Origin: Maribacter arenosus
GTDB lineage: Bacteria > Bacteroidota > Bacteroidia > Flavobacteriales > Flavobacteriaceae
NCBI RefSeq assembly: GCF_014610845.1
Contig: NZ_JABTCG010000001.1
Coordinates: forward strand, 682,001 to 746,000
Direction of reading: 5' to 3'
Length of the DNA: 64,000 nucleotides
Positions 8,838 through 17,400 of this stretch are shown here, one piece after another. The notes below the pieces were generated by a model that saw nothing but the letters and a program-made list of their open reading frames with translations, was not told the origin of the DNA and made no database searches. Positions within the stretch are counted from its first letter, which is position 1. Every line of letters begins with the position of its first letter. The translations under genes were made by a program, and so were the position numbers.

Positions 8838-9614
8838 ATGAAACGTAGTATACTTAGTCTTATCCTGCTCCTTGTTACCTCATCCTTTCTTTTTGCACAG
8901 AAAAAGAGTGAGCTTCTTGCAGAGATCTCAGCCTTAAAGTCCGAATTGGATTCTACCAAGGCTCAGGTTACCGAGGCAAAAAAGAATGAGAAAATCGGTT
9001 TGACACGGGCGGCCTCTTTTGAAGCACAGGTAAAAGAGTTACAAGATGCCAATGCCACCTTATTAAAAAACCTGAACAGTTTTGCGGAAGTTTCGAATAA
9101 AAACTCGGAAAACATTAATAAGGTAATGGCAAAGCTAGAACAGAAAGAAAATCAACTAAAGGCCATCACCAACACCATAGCTTCAAACGATTCCACAGCC
9201 CTTGTCGTTCTGACCAATGCAAAACAAACACTGGGCGAAAATGCCAAAATTGGCGTGAGCAATGGTTCCGTTATCATTGCGTCTTCGTTGGAATCCTTAT
9301 TCGAATCGCCCTCGGGGGCCATAGTAACGGCCGAAGCCACAGCTTGGTTAGAGAAAATTAGTCGGATTTTAAAAGCAAGCCCTAAGGTATCCTTGACCAT
9401 AGCGGGATTGAGCATGACAGGTGAATTAGACTTGGCAGCCAATCAAGCGTCGGCCATAGGGACTATACTCCAAAAACAATTTTCTATTGACGCCAATAGG
9501 ATGCAAACGGTAGGGAAAGATGGTAATTTCAAAGAAGGCATTAATCTAATCTTACATCCCGATTACGGAAAGTTCTATGAGATGGTAAAAGAACATATGA
9601 AAACAACGAACTAA
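8838..9614 (+). CDS. Periplasmic coiled-coil protein with degenerate OmpA-like domain
   Basis: A 258-residue protein. The start at 8838 is preferred because MKRSILSLILLLVTSSFLFAQ is a standard signal peptide, whereas the longer frame from 8799 adds a polar extension. A coiled coil covers about residues 22-120 and an OmpA-like region follows. It resembles the lipoprotein at 391-1242 along its length, including the endings HPDYGKFYEMVKEHM here and LPKLDQFYSMIEEGM there. It lacks the lipobox Cys, the TDD motif and the Arg that bind peptidoglycan (LDLAANQAS replaces WDLSVKRAT). It is therefore probably soluble and does not bind the wall in the usual way. Function is unknown. Confidence 0.75.
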   Translation: MKRSILSLILLLVTSSFLFAQKKSELLAEISALKSELDSTKAQVTEAKKNEKIGLTRAASFEAQVKELQDANATLLKNLNSFAEVSNKNSENINKVMAKLEQKENQLKAITNTIASNDSTALVVLTNAKQTLGENAKIGVSNGSVIIASSLESLFESPSGAIVTAEATAWLEKISRILKASPKVSLTIAGLSMTGELDLAANQASAIGTILQKQFSIDANRMQTVGKDGNFKEGINLILHPDYGKFYEMVKEHMKTTN

Positions 9615-9702
9615 TTCGACGGAAAACGAATTGATATCGCATATAATTTTTCAAAAAAACCTGCGTTGTAGTTTGCGTAAACCAAGCTAAATACCAATTA
9701 TA

Positions 9703-10221
9703 ATGACAGGAGATCAAATCTTTCAATTATTCGCTTTTTTATTACCTTCCATAGTGGTAGGGGCCATTGCCTTTTATTTTTTTAGGATGCACACCAATAA
9801 TGAGGAAGGTAGACGGAGGTATCTCTTGCATAAAGATTCCCAACAAAAAACCCTTCCGATACGGCTACAGGCGTACGAACGTATGGCTTTGTTCTTGGAA
9901 CGTATCGCCATTCCTAGTCTGATCGTTCGAGTAGGACCAAAATCTACCGATAAAAACGATTATGAAAATCTTTTGATACGAACCATAGAAAAGGAGTTTG
10001 AGCATAATCTATCGCAACAAATATATTTATCAGATGACTGTTGGAATATTATAAAGGCAGCCAAGAGTGCTACCATCCAAATGATCCGCAAGGCGGCCTT
10101 GAGCGAAACAGATTCTGCTGATAAGCTTCGGGAAGATATCCTGAATCAAACCATGGACAAACAATCGCCTTCGGCCACTGCCCTTTCTTACGTAAAGAAG
10201 GAAATCGGGGAACTGTGGTAG
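9703..10221 (+). CDS. Conserved hypothetical membrane-anchored protein
   Basis: A 172-residue protein with one N-terminal transmembrane helix (about residues 8-27, ending FYFFRM) and an alpha-helical cytoplasmic region. Recognisable conserved-looking segments are LPIRLQAYERMALFLERI and WNIIKAAKSATIQMIRKAA. I recall similar small proteins throughout Bacteroidota without an assigned role. It stands alone between the OmpA-like paralogue and the converging patatin gene, and nothing in the context suggests a function. Confidence 0.7.
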   Translation: MTGDQIFQLFAFLLPSIVVGAIAFYFFRMHTNNEEGRRRYLLHKDSQQKTLPIRLQAYERMALFLERIAIPSLIVRVGPKSTDKNDYENLLIRTIEKEFEHNLSQQIYLSDDCWNIIKAAKSATIQMIRKAALSETDSADKLREDILNQTMDKQSPSATALSYVKKEIGELW

Positions 10222-10281
10222 CATTAAAAAATCGTCGGTTGATAATCTACAGGAAATAGCCAGCACTCCTGAGTTATAGAA

Positions 10282-11193
10282 TCATTCTACATTCAGTTCT
10301 AATTGGGAAGTTTCCAAGTTCTTGTACTTGGCGAAATTATAACCACTCTCCCACCAAGCCGTCATTTTTTCTTTGTTGAATATCAGGGAATTAGTCGTTA
10401 AAATGGCCGGGGTATAATAAAAGTTGATTACCGCATCGTGATGATTGGCCACGTATTTACCTATTCGTATGTTCTGATGTTCAATTCGATCTAACATAAA
10501 GGCGAACATTGCGGTCAGTAATGCAAAGGCATTCTTCGATGGTAAACGATTAAACAAGGTCGTTTCGGTTTGAAGGATAATGGCATCGATTTCCGTTGCT
10601 CCCCGTTTTATGGCTTCTTCAATGGGCACCATTGAACCCAATCCGCCATCGGCATATTCGCAACCATTTTTTCTGACCAAACTCATGAAGGGGGTATAAT
10701 TACAGGAAATCCATATCCATTCACAGAATTCATCATAATTAAAATCGTTGATCGATTTATATTCGACTTGGTTCATCGAAAGATTGGATACGGTGACCAC
10801 AATATCCTTAGGGCCTTCTTTAAGAATATGGAATTCTTCTTCGGTCAAGGTATTTCGGATTAGTTTCAATAAATTATGACTTTCCCCAAACGTCTTACTC
10901 CCGCGGTAAAAGTTTTTCATCACGTTCCAGTGGTCGATACCAATGCTCTCAACCCCATGTTTTTTTTGGATAACAAAGGGACAGTTACTGAAAATACTAT
11001 CTTGGTTTACTGAGGTATAAACCTCCTTTATTTTTTCGATTTTTTGAAGGGCTAGATGGGAAATCAACAAACTACCGGTAGAAGTGCCTAAAAAAAGGTC
11101 GTAATTATAGTTCAACCCACGCATTAAATATTCGGCCACACCACCTGCGAAGGCGCCCTTGCTTCCACCACCCGATATGACCATAGCTCTCAT
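10282..11193 (-). CDS. Patatin-like phospholipase
   Basis: A 303-residue patatin-family lipid acyl hydrolase. The oxyanion loop GGGSKG is at residues 8-13, the nucleophile elbow GTSTG has Ser38, and the catalytic Asp182 is in DGG (182-184), giving a complete Ser-Asp dyad. There is no signal peptide, so it is probably cytoplasmic or peripheral to the inner membrane. Its start overlaps the M1 aminopeptidase stop by 4 bases, so the two genes are translationally coupled. Substrate is unknown. Confidence 0.9.
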   Translation of the reverse strand: MRAMVISGGGSKGAFAGGVAEYLMRGLNYNYDLFLGTSTGSLLISHLALQKIEKIKEVYTSVNQDSIFSNCPFVIQKKHGVESIGIDHWNVMKNFYRGSKTFGESHNLLKLIRNTLTEEEFHILKEGPKDIVVTVSNLSMNQVEYKSINDFNYDEFCEWIWISCNYTPFMSLVRKNGCEYADGGLGSMVPIEEAIKRGATEIDAIILQTETTLFNRLPSKNAFALLTAMFAFMLDRIEHQNIRIGKYVANHHDAVINFYYTPAILTTNSLIFNKEKMTAWWESGYNFAKYKNLETSQLELNVE

Positions 11194-13280
11194 TGCAACT
11201 TTAATTTAGTTCTAATATAACGAAGTTCTTCCTCATTCAACTGTTTTAAAAGCCCATTGATCCGTTTTCTCTGCTCATCATCTTTCAAAAGTGTATCTAG
11301 CAAATCCCTTGCATATTTTCGAAATTGCCATGAATGGTGTACCGAAGCATTCATGAGGTCCAACAGGTTTTGGTCCTGGAATTCGAAAACCTCACTTAGG
11401 ATCCCAAAGGCGGTTTGTCTTGTTTCCATCCCGTATGTGGGTGACGTATATGCGAACAGTTCGGTAATATAATCTTCTTTCCTTTCTGTATCGTAATCCT
11501 TGGTCAAAGCCGCCAATAGCAACCAAAGTATTCGCACATTTTTATGGGGCAAACCAATAATACCTTTGGTAAGGTCCAGATATTTTGCCCGATTTTGGGG
11601 AAATGAAATCCATAATCGATATAGGGCAATCTCTTTGGTGAGATAGCTATCATCATTTAACAAGGTTTCATACTGTGCTTGTAAGGTAAGCGGTACCTTA
11701 TCATAAATAAGGGCCAAGGCCTGTCGAATCTTGATGTCATTGCTCTCAAAACCATGAAGAATCATTTCATTCGTTAAGGATTTATGGTATTTTGAAATGA
11801 TCCGGGTCTTAAGTTCTGGGTCTGCAGAATCCCAATATTTCTGAATTATGTTGGTTTTATCCTCCAAACTAGTGGTCAGTTCCCATTTTAACTTTAGGAA
11901 AGCTGCGACGGAAGTTGAATGTTCGGAAAGATAGGACTGTACTTTTTCGAAAGGAAAATCAGTTGCATTTAACCATTCACTTTTATAGGCGTGAAGGTCG
12001 GTCCCACTTGCCAATTCCATTTCTTTAATAAACTGTTCAATGGTCACATTTTGGTATTGGTATTTTTGCAGATAGGTCTTGATTCCCTTCTTAAAGGCTT
12101 GATCGCCTATTTGATATCTTAGCATAACAAGGGCCCAAGCCCCTTTTTCATAAAATGTAAGACTGCTCGCTTTTGGATCGGTCAGGGACTTCCCTTTTCC
12201 GTCTTTGGACTGTTCGTACAATTGCAGGGCCGTTTCGTACAATTTCCAATAAAAATAATTGTCTCCAAAGATTTCTTTTTCTGCGAGATACGCATAATAC
12301 GTAGCAAAACCCTCATGTAACCAATGGTGGCTTCCATCTTTTTCGGTCACAAGGTTCCCGAACCATTGATGGGCGAATTCATGGGCATTGACATTCACAT
12401 AATTCTTATCAACAAAGGCAACGGAATCTATAACATATGCATCGGAGAATATAGTCGCTCCCGTATTCTCCATACCGGCATACAGGAAATCACGGACGGG
12501 TACCTGTTTGTAATTCTGCCACGGATAGGGAACCCCGATTTCAATTTCAAGAAAATCGAAGAGTTGATTTGTGTACCGATATGTGGGTTCTACTTTTAAA
12601 CTGTCCTGTGGATAATAATAATTTTCAATCGGGATGCCACTGGTAGTAGTCAATTCCTGTTTGTCATAATTTCCAATCACATAAGCCACAAGGTAGCTAC
12701 TCATTGGATTGTTCATATCAAACGACCATGTTTTCAGGTGACCCGCCTTCTGTACATTTTTGAGGACCCCATTGGCAATCACCTCAAAATCGTCATCAGC
12801 GGAAAGGCTCAGGTCGAATTCCACTTTCTCTTCCATAGCATCAAGACTGGGCAACCAGTAGCTCGTATATTTACCTTGGCCTTGGGTCCAGACCTGTTCA
12901 TTTCCTTTAATACCATCTTCTACCCCCATAAAATAGACCGTCTGTTTAGGATTGGTATTGTATTCCAACCCTATATTATAGGTTTTACCTTTTTTAAAAT
13001 TGTGATGTAGAATAAGGTGCTTACCGTCATTTTCGAATCGTTTTTTTCTGCGGTTTAAGCGAACCGATTGAAACGTCATGTTCTTGGCATCCAGAAACAC
13101 GGAATCGATTTGCTTCAAAACTTTAAGCTCATAGGAAACATAGCCTTGAATTTGTTTGGAATCAGGATAGACTGAAATAGTTGCCTTGGCATGGGTAAAA
13201 TCTACTTTATCCTGATGTTGGGCAAACAAACAAGTAGTGGAAATACCAAAAAGTAACAAGAAGAAACATCGTGCAAGCAT
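11190..13280 (-). CDS. M1-family zinc aminopeptidase, secreted
   Basis: A 696-residue metallopeptidase with a signal peptide (MLARCFFLLLFGISTTCLFAQ). The exopeptidase motif AGMENTGA precedes the zinc site HEFAHQW (His300, Glu301, His304), and the third ligand Glu323 lies in LHEGFATYY, as the family requires. The C-terminal 250 residues are helical and HEAT-like. It probably removes N-terminal residues from peptides in the periplasm. The downstream patatin gene overlaps it by 4 bases. Confidence 0.92.
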   Translation of the reverse strand: MLARCFFLLLFGISTTCLFAQHQDKVDFTHAKATISVYPDSKQIQGYVSYELKVLKQIDSVFLDAKNMTFQSVRLNRRKKRFENDGKHLILHHNFKKGKTYNIGLEYNTNPKQTVYFMGVEDGIKGNEQVWTQGQGKYTSYWLPSLDAMEEKVEFDLSLSADDDFEVIANGVLKNVQKAGHLKTWSFDMNNPMSSYLVAYVIGNYDKQELTTTSGIPIENYYYPQDSLKVEPTYRYTNQLFDFLEIEIGVPYPWQNYKQVPVRDFLYAGMENTGATIFSDAYVIDSVAFVDKNYVNVNAHEFAHQWFGNLVTEKDGSHHWLHEGFATYYAYLAEKEIFGDNYFYWKLYETALQLYEQSKDGKGKSLTDPKASSLTFYEKGAWALVMLRYQIGDQAFKKGIKTYLQKYQYQNVTIEQFIKEMELASGTDLHAYKSEWLNATDFPFEKVQSYLSEHSTSVAAFLKLKWELTTSLEDKTNIIQKYWDSADPELKTRIISKYHKSLTNEMILHGFESNDIKIRQALALIYDKVPLTLQAQYETLLNDDSYLTKEIALYRLWISFPQNRAKYLDLTKGIIGLPHKNVRILWLLLAALTKDYDTERKEDYITELFAYTSPTYGMETRQTAFGILSEVFEFQDQNLLDLMNASVHHSWQFRKYARDLLDTLLKDDEQRKRINGLLKQLNEEELRYIRTKLKLQ

Positions 13281-13384
13281 AGCATAAAATTACGATGTTT
13301 TTACCAAATGTCGCTAGGCACAAGAAAGTCATTTTTAAGGAGAAACGATTGAGAAAGTGCATTAAGTAGGGTATTAAATTAGAA

Positions 13385-13415
13385 TTGCATCTAAACTGCT
13401 TTACCCCTATTTTTA
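13385..13415 (+). promoter_or_regulatory. Candidate promoter of recG (possibly leaderless)
   Basis: TTG at 13385-13387 and TATTTTTA at 13408-13415 (one mismatch to TAnnTTTG) are separated by 20 bases. The start point would fall at or next to the ATG at 13420, implying a leaderless transcript. The mismatch in the last base lowers confidence. Confidence 0.35.
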
Positions 13416-13419
13416 TCAC

Positions 13420-15960
13420 ATGAATGCCAATTACTTACAAACACCAGTCACCTACCTTAAAGGGGTTGGCCCCCATAGGGCACAGCTACTTGAGTCGGAG
13501 TTGGGTATTGGCACTTATCAGGATCTCTTGAATCTCTTTCCAAATCGCTATATCGACAAGACCCAGTACTATAAAATCAATCAATTACAGCGAAGTGGTG
13601 CCGATGTACAAATCGTAGGCAAGATCATTCATATAAAAACCGTTGAGCAAAAGAAAGGAAAACGTCTGGTGGCCACCTTTATTGATGATACCGGTGAAAT
13701 GGAACTCGTGTGGTTTCGAGGCCAGAAATGGATTCGGGAAAACCTGAAGTTGAATATGCCCTATGTCATTTTTGGGCGTTGCAATTGGTACAATGGGAAA
13801 TTCTCTATGCCGCATCCCGAATTGGAACTGCTATCCGAGCATGAGAAAGGCGTTAAGGTTTCCATGCAGCCCATCTATCCGTCTACTGAAAAATTGGGGA
13901 ATAGCGGAATTACCAATCGTGTGGTGAGTAAGCTTTTACAGCAATTGTTTATAGAGTCTAATGGCAAGTTCATGGAAACCCTTTCAGATCCTTTACTACA
14001 TGAACTAAAATTGTTCTCAAAAAGTGATGCCCTGTTCAATATTCATTTCCCAAAGGACCAAGCGTCTTTGGCCAAAGCCCAATTTCGTTTAAAGTTTGAG
14101 GAATTGTTCTATATACAGCTACAACTACTCACCAAAAAAATGTTGCGCAAGCAAAAGATAAAGGGTTTCAACTTTGACCAAGTAGGCGAATTGTTCAATG
14201 GATTTTACAAAAATCATCTTCCCTTTACCTTGACCAATGCCCAAAAAAGAGTCATCAAAGAAATTAGGGCCGATTTGGGTAGCAATGCTCAGATGAACCG
14301 TTTACTACAGGGTGACGTGGGGTCTGGTAAGACCATTGTGGCCTTGATGACCATGCTCTTGGCCATAGATAATGGATTCCAAGCTTGTTTAATGGCCCCT
14401 ACCGAAATTCTGGCCAACCAGCATTACAATGGCATCAAGGAACTTCTGGACAATATGGACGTTACCTGTGCCTTATTGACCGGTTCTACCAAAAAGTCAG
14501 ATCGAAATATCATCCATGAACAATTGGAAAACGGGGAATTGCAGATCCTAATAGGCACCCATGCCCTCTTGGAAGATAAGGTGCAATATAAAAACCTAGG
14601 CTTGGCCATCGTAGACGAGCAACATCGCTTTGGGGTGGCACAGCGCTCCAAATTATGGCACAAAGGACGCCCACCCCAAACCCCTCCCAAAGGGAGGGTG
14701 AATGAAATTCACCGCAAATACCAAACTGTCAGACCTTCTGCCTATAGCCTTTTAAAACAAAATCAGCTGGAAAGAAAAAAACAAACTACAGAAGCCGAAA
14801 GAATTCTATGGGAGCAGTTAAAGACCAAACAACTGGGGGTAAAGTTTAGAAGGCAGCATGTAATTGACGAATTTATCGTTGACTTCGTATGCTTATCTAA
14901 AAAGATTGTAATTGAAGTAGATGGTGCATATCATAATACCCCCTCTCAATTAGAAGCCGATGAAATAAGAACTAAAATCCTAAAAGATTTGGGATACAGT
15001 GTCATACGGTTTAAAAATCAAGAAGTAATCGGTGCCATTGATTCTGTTCTCAAAAAAATACAAGCAAGATTGGATAGCCTCCCCTCCGGGGAGGTTGGAG
15101 GGGCTTTTCCGCCCCATATTCTGGTCATGACCGCAACTCCAATACCTCGAACCCTGGCCATGAGTCTGTATGGGGATTTGGATATTTCCGTGATCGATGA
15201 GCTTCCTCCTGGTCGTAAAGCCGTTAAAACCGTACATCGTTATGATTCCAATCGATTAAAAGTATTTCGATTTATAAAAGACGAGATTAAAAAAGGTAGA
15301 CAGATTTATGTGGTCTATCCATTGATACAAGAATCGGAAGCTTTGGATTATAAGGATTTAATGGATGGCTATGAGAGCATAGTTCGGGAGTTTCCCCTAC
15401 CCGATTACCAGATATCCATAGTACACGGCAAAATGAAACCTGCGGACAAGGATTATGAGATGGCCCGTTTTGTAAAAGGAGAAACCCATATTATGGTAGC
15501 CACGACGGTAATCGAAGTCGGAGTGAATGTGCCCAATGCATCGGTCATGATCATTGAAAGTGCTGAACGTTTCGGGTTGTCCCAATTGCATCAATTACGG
15601 GGACGCGTAGGGCGCGGGGCCGACCAAAGTTATTGTATCTTAATGACGAGCCACAAATTATCCTCTGAAGCAAAAACCCGATTGGAAACCATGGTACGTA
15701 CCAATGACGGTTTTGAAATTGCCGAGGTGGACTTAAGACTGCGGGGGCCCGGTGATTTAATGGGCACCCAACAAAGTGGCATCCTGAATTTAAAGATCGC
15801 GGATATCGTTAAGGACAATGATATCCTTAAAACCGCACGTTGGTATGCCCTTAAAATCCTAAAAGAAGACCCCAGCTTGGAAAGCCAAGAGAATTTGATT
15901 ATTCGCCATACCTATGCCCAAATGGTGAAGCACAAGCGTATCTGGAAATATATAAGTTGA
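13420..15960 (+). CDS. recG: ATP-dependent DNA helicase RecG with in-frame DUF559 nuclease insertion
   Basis: RecG remodels stalled forks and branch-migrates Holliday junctions. The N-terminal wedge/OB region, Walker A GDVGSGKT (298-305), DEQHRFG (from Asp399), the TATPIPRT motif (from about 571), TTVIEVGVNVPNA, QLRGRVGRG and the C-terminal RecG segment are all present. Between residues about 416 and 563, exactly between motif II and motif III, lies a foreign domain of about 147 residues. It has the DUF559/Vsr-like nuclease pattern FRRQH, IVDF (Asp488), IEVDG (Glu499, Asp501) and His505. Removing it leaves about 699 residues, the usual RecG length. The frame is open throughout and the insert contains no Met. 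Whether the fusion is an active helicase is not known. Confidence 0.95.
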   Translation: MNANYLQTPVTYLKGVGPHRAQLLESELGIGTYQDLLNLFPNRYIDKTQYYKINQLQRSGADVQIVGKIIHIKTVEQKKGKRLVATFIDDTGEMELVWFRGQKWIRENLKLNMPYVIFGRCNWYNGKFSMPHPELELLSEHEKGVKVSMQPIYPSTEKLGNSGITNRVVSKLLQQLFIESNGKFMETLSDPLLHELKLFSKSDALFNIHFPKDQASLAKAQFRLKFEELFYIQLQLLTKKMLRKQKIKGFNFDQVGELFNGFYKNHLPFTLTNAQKRVIKEIRADLGSNAQMNRLLQGDVGSGKTIVALMTMLLAIDNGFQACLMAPTEILANQHYNGIKELLDNMDVTCALLTGSTKKSDRNIIHEQLENGELQILIGTHALLEDKVQYKNLGLAIVDEQHRFGVAQRSKLWHKGRPPQTPPKGRVNEIHRKYQTVRPSAYSLLKQNQLERKKQTTEAERILWEQLKTKQLGVKFRRQHVIDEFIVDFVCLSKKIVIEVDGAYHNTPSQLEADEIRTKILKDLGYSVIRFKNQEVIGAIDSVLKKIQARLDSLPSGEVGGAFPPHILVMTATPIPRTLAMSLYGDLDISVIDELPPGRKAVKTVHRYDSNRLKVFRFIKDEIKKGRQIYVVYPLIQESEALDYKDLMDGYESIVREFPLPDYQISIVHGKMKPADKDYEMARFVKGETHIMVATTVIEVGVNVPNASVMIIESAERFGLSQLHQLRGRVGRGADQSYCILMTSHKLSSEAKTRLETMVRTNDGFEIAEVDLRLRGPGDLMGTQQSGILNLKIADIVKDNDILKTARWYALKILKEDPSLESQENLIIRHTYAQMVKHKRIWKYIS
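14669..14698 (+). repeat. Left hairpin end of the DUF559 cassette
   Basis: A perfect 7-bp stem CCCTCCC/GGGAGGG with loop AAA lies at 14682-14698, preceded by a C-rich arm at 14669-14680. It is translated in frame as RPPQTPPKGRV, so the repeat also encodes a proline- and glycine-rich linker. Confidence 0.8.
15078..15104 (+). repeat. Right hairpin end of the DUF559 cassette
   Basis: A perfect 7-bp stem CCTCCCC/GGGGAGG with loop TCC lies at 15078-15094, followed by the arm TTGGAGGGGC to 15104. It is translated as LPSGEVGGA, a second flexible linker returning to the helicase frame just before PPHILVMTATP. Confidence 0.8.
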
Positions 15961-16071
15961 AGACCTATACATTATAAAACAGGAATCTTACTTAAATCTT
16001 TGTAATTTGTACATTACCAAAGTGTATTTAATAGTTCTAACAAACCGAATTGTAGTAATAGGTATTTATCA

Positions 16072-16824
16072 ATGTGTTACGACATCAAAGCAAGTTTAGA
16101 GGCACAATTGGCCAAGGCGCAAAGGGAACAGGATTATCAGGCAGTTGAGGAAATCATGGAAAAATTGATTCCCTTGACCGATCTTCCCATTCATCATGCC
16201 TCAGGTTTTAGTCATCCGGAACTCCTCATTTATACCAACCGTTCCCCCGATTTTCCTGAAATTGCGACCTGGGGCCTTGTTCCCCATTGGGTACAAGATG
16301 GTCAGCAACAAAATAAAATATGGAACAGTACACTGAACGCCCGTGGGGAAACTATTTTCGAAAAACCGGCCTTCAGGACAGCGGCCCAAAACAATCGCTG
16401 TATTGTTTATGTGGATGGATTTTATGAACATCACCATTTTAAAGGTAAAACCTACCCGTTTTTTATACACCGAAAGGACAAAATGCCTATAGCCCTCGCC
16501 GGATTATGGAGTGAATGGGAAAATGACGATGGGGGCACCTTAAAAACCTTTACCATTGTTACCACAAAAGGCAACTCCCTATTGGCCAAAATACATAACA
16601 ACCCTAAATTAAAGGAAGCTCGGATGCCGTTGATCCTTCCCACTGAGCTCGAGGATAAATGGCTTTCTCCAGGATGTCAAAATACCACAGAAGTACTTAT
16701 TCAATCCTATCCCGATAGCGAATTGGAAGCTTACACCGTTAGACGATTAAGGGGAAAGGAATATTTGGGCAATGTAGCGGAAATTTCCCATCCTTTTGAA
16801 TATGAAGAATTGGAATTTAAATAA
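16072..16824 (+). CDS. SOS response-associated peptidase (SRAP/YedK-HMCES family)
   Basis: A 250-residue SRAP protein. The family forms a covalent DNA-protein link with abasic sites in single-stranded DNA through Cys2, which becomes N-terminal after Met removal. MCYDIK supplies Cys2, the NARGE motif and the glutamate in DGFYEHH follow, and the conserved histidine lies in KIHNNP, with RMPLIL just after. The residues around the His differ slightly from the more common IHDRMP arrangement. It is 111 bases downstream of recG, and both act on damaged forks, but no operon is evident. Confidence 0.92.
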   Translation: MCYDIKASLEAQLAKAQREQDYQAVEEIMEKLIPLTDLPIHHASGFSHPELLIYTNRSPDFPEIATWGLVPHWVQDGQQQNKIWNSTLNARGETIFEKPAFRTAAQNNRCIVYVDGFYEHHHFKGKTYPFFIHRKDKMPIALAGLWSEWENDDGGTLKTFTIVTTKGNSLLAKIHNNPKLKEARMPLILPTELEDKWLSPGCQNTTEVLIQSYPDSELEAYTVRRLRGKEYLGNVAEISHPFEYEELEFK

Positions 16825-16854
16825 AAAACCATAAATTCAACAAAAACCAAACAT

Positions 16855-17226
16855 ATGGAACTAGGAGCATTTTCGGTAAGTCTGAGCGTCAAAGATCTTA
16901 AGACTTCAAAACAGTTTTATGAAAATTTGGGCTTTTCAGTTTTTGCAGGTAAAATGGAAAGCAATTATCTAATTATGAAGAACGCCGATACTATAATAGG
17001 GCTTTTTCAAGGCATGTTCGAAAACAATATTCTCACCTTCAATCCGGGATGGGATGCTAATGCCAAGGAGCTGGACTCCTATGTGGATGTTAGGGAAATT
17101 CAAAGCGAATTAAGAAAAAAGGGGGTTGAACTTGTTAGGGAAGCTGATGAAAATACATCGGGCCCAGCGAGTATTGTTTTTATGGATCCCGATGGAAACA
17201 CCATACTTATCGACCAACATGTTTAG
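16855..17226 (+). CDS. VOC-family (glyoxalase/bleomycin resistance-like) protein
   Basis: A 123-residue vicinal-oxygen-chelate fold protein. The two beta-alpha-beta-beta-beta halves begin at [22 protein letters not shown] and near [21 protein letters not shown], and it ends with the characteristic [14 protein letters not shown] putative metal ligand Glu is not obvious at every usual position, so enzymatic activity is uncertain. It follows the SRAP gene by 30 bases and may be cotranscribed. Confidence 0.8.
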   Translation: MELGAFSVSLSVKDLKTSKQFYENLGFSVFAGKMESNYLIMKNADTIIGLFQGMFENNILTFNPGWDANAKELDSYVDVREIQSELRKKGVELVREADENTSGPASIVFMDPDGNTILIDQHV

Positions 17227-17400
17227 CGAATGCTGAAGACAAACTCTGATTACATTGGCACTTTAGGCATAACAGAATCAAATCCTGAAACTTCGCTTTA
17301 GTAGAACATTTGGCAAGTAAGGGTTTAATGCTACCTACGACTATAGATGGATTCGCCTGCATCTTTAAAAGGCATTCGATATTGCGCAAATTTCTGTACT

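Larger units (their letters stand above)
14669..15104 (+). mobile_element. DUF559 endonuclease cassette with hairpin ends inserted in recG
   Basis: A segment of about 436 bases interrupts recG in frame. Its left end is an outer arm GCCCACCCCAAA (14669-14680) plus a hairpin CCCTCCC-AAA-GGGAGGG. Its right end, read inward on the other strand, is an outer arm GCCCCTCCAA plus a hairpin CCTCCCC-GGA-GGGGAGG. The ends are thus organised as inverted repeats of arm plus 17-base hairpin. Inside is one ORF (about residues 428-550 of the fusion) for a DUF559 protein with its PD-(D/E)xK-like residues intact. There is no transposase, no internal in-frame ATG, and no intein splice motif. The exact junctions cannot be fixed without an uninterrupted relative. 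Confidence 0.85.

Noticed and set aside
14669-15104. The recG insertion as an intein
   Set aside because: There is no Cys, Ser or Thr splice residue at the left junction, no terminal His-Asn at the right junction, and no intein block motifs; the ends are repeat-encoded linkers.
13420-15960. The recG insertion as an assembly error
   Set aside because: The frame is kept on both sides, the helicase motifs resume exactly, and the ends are structured hairpins. An error cannot be excluded without reads but is the less likely reading.
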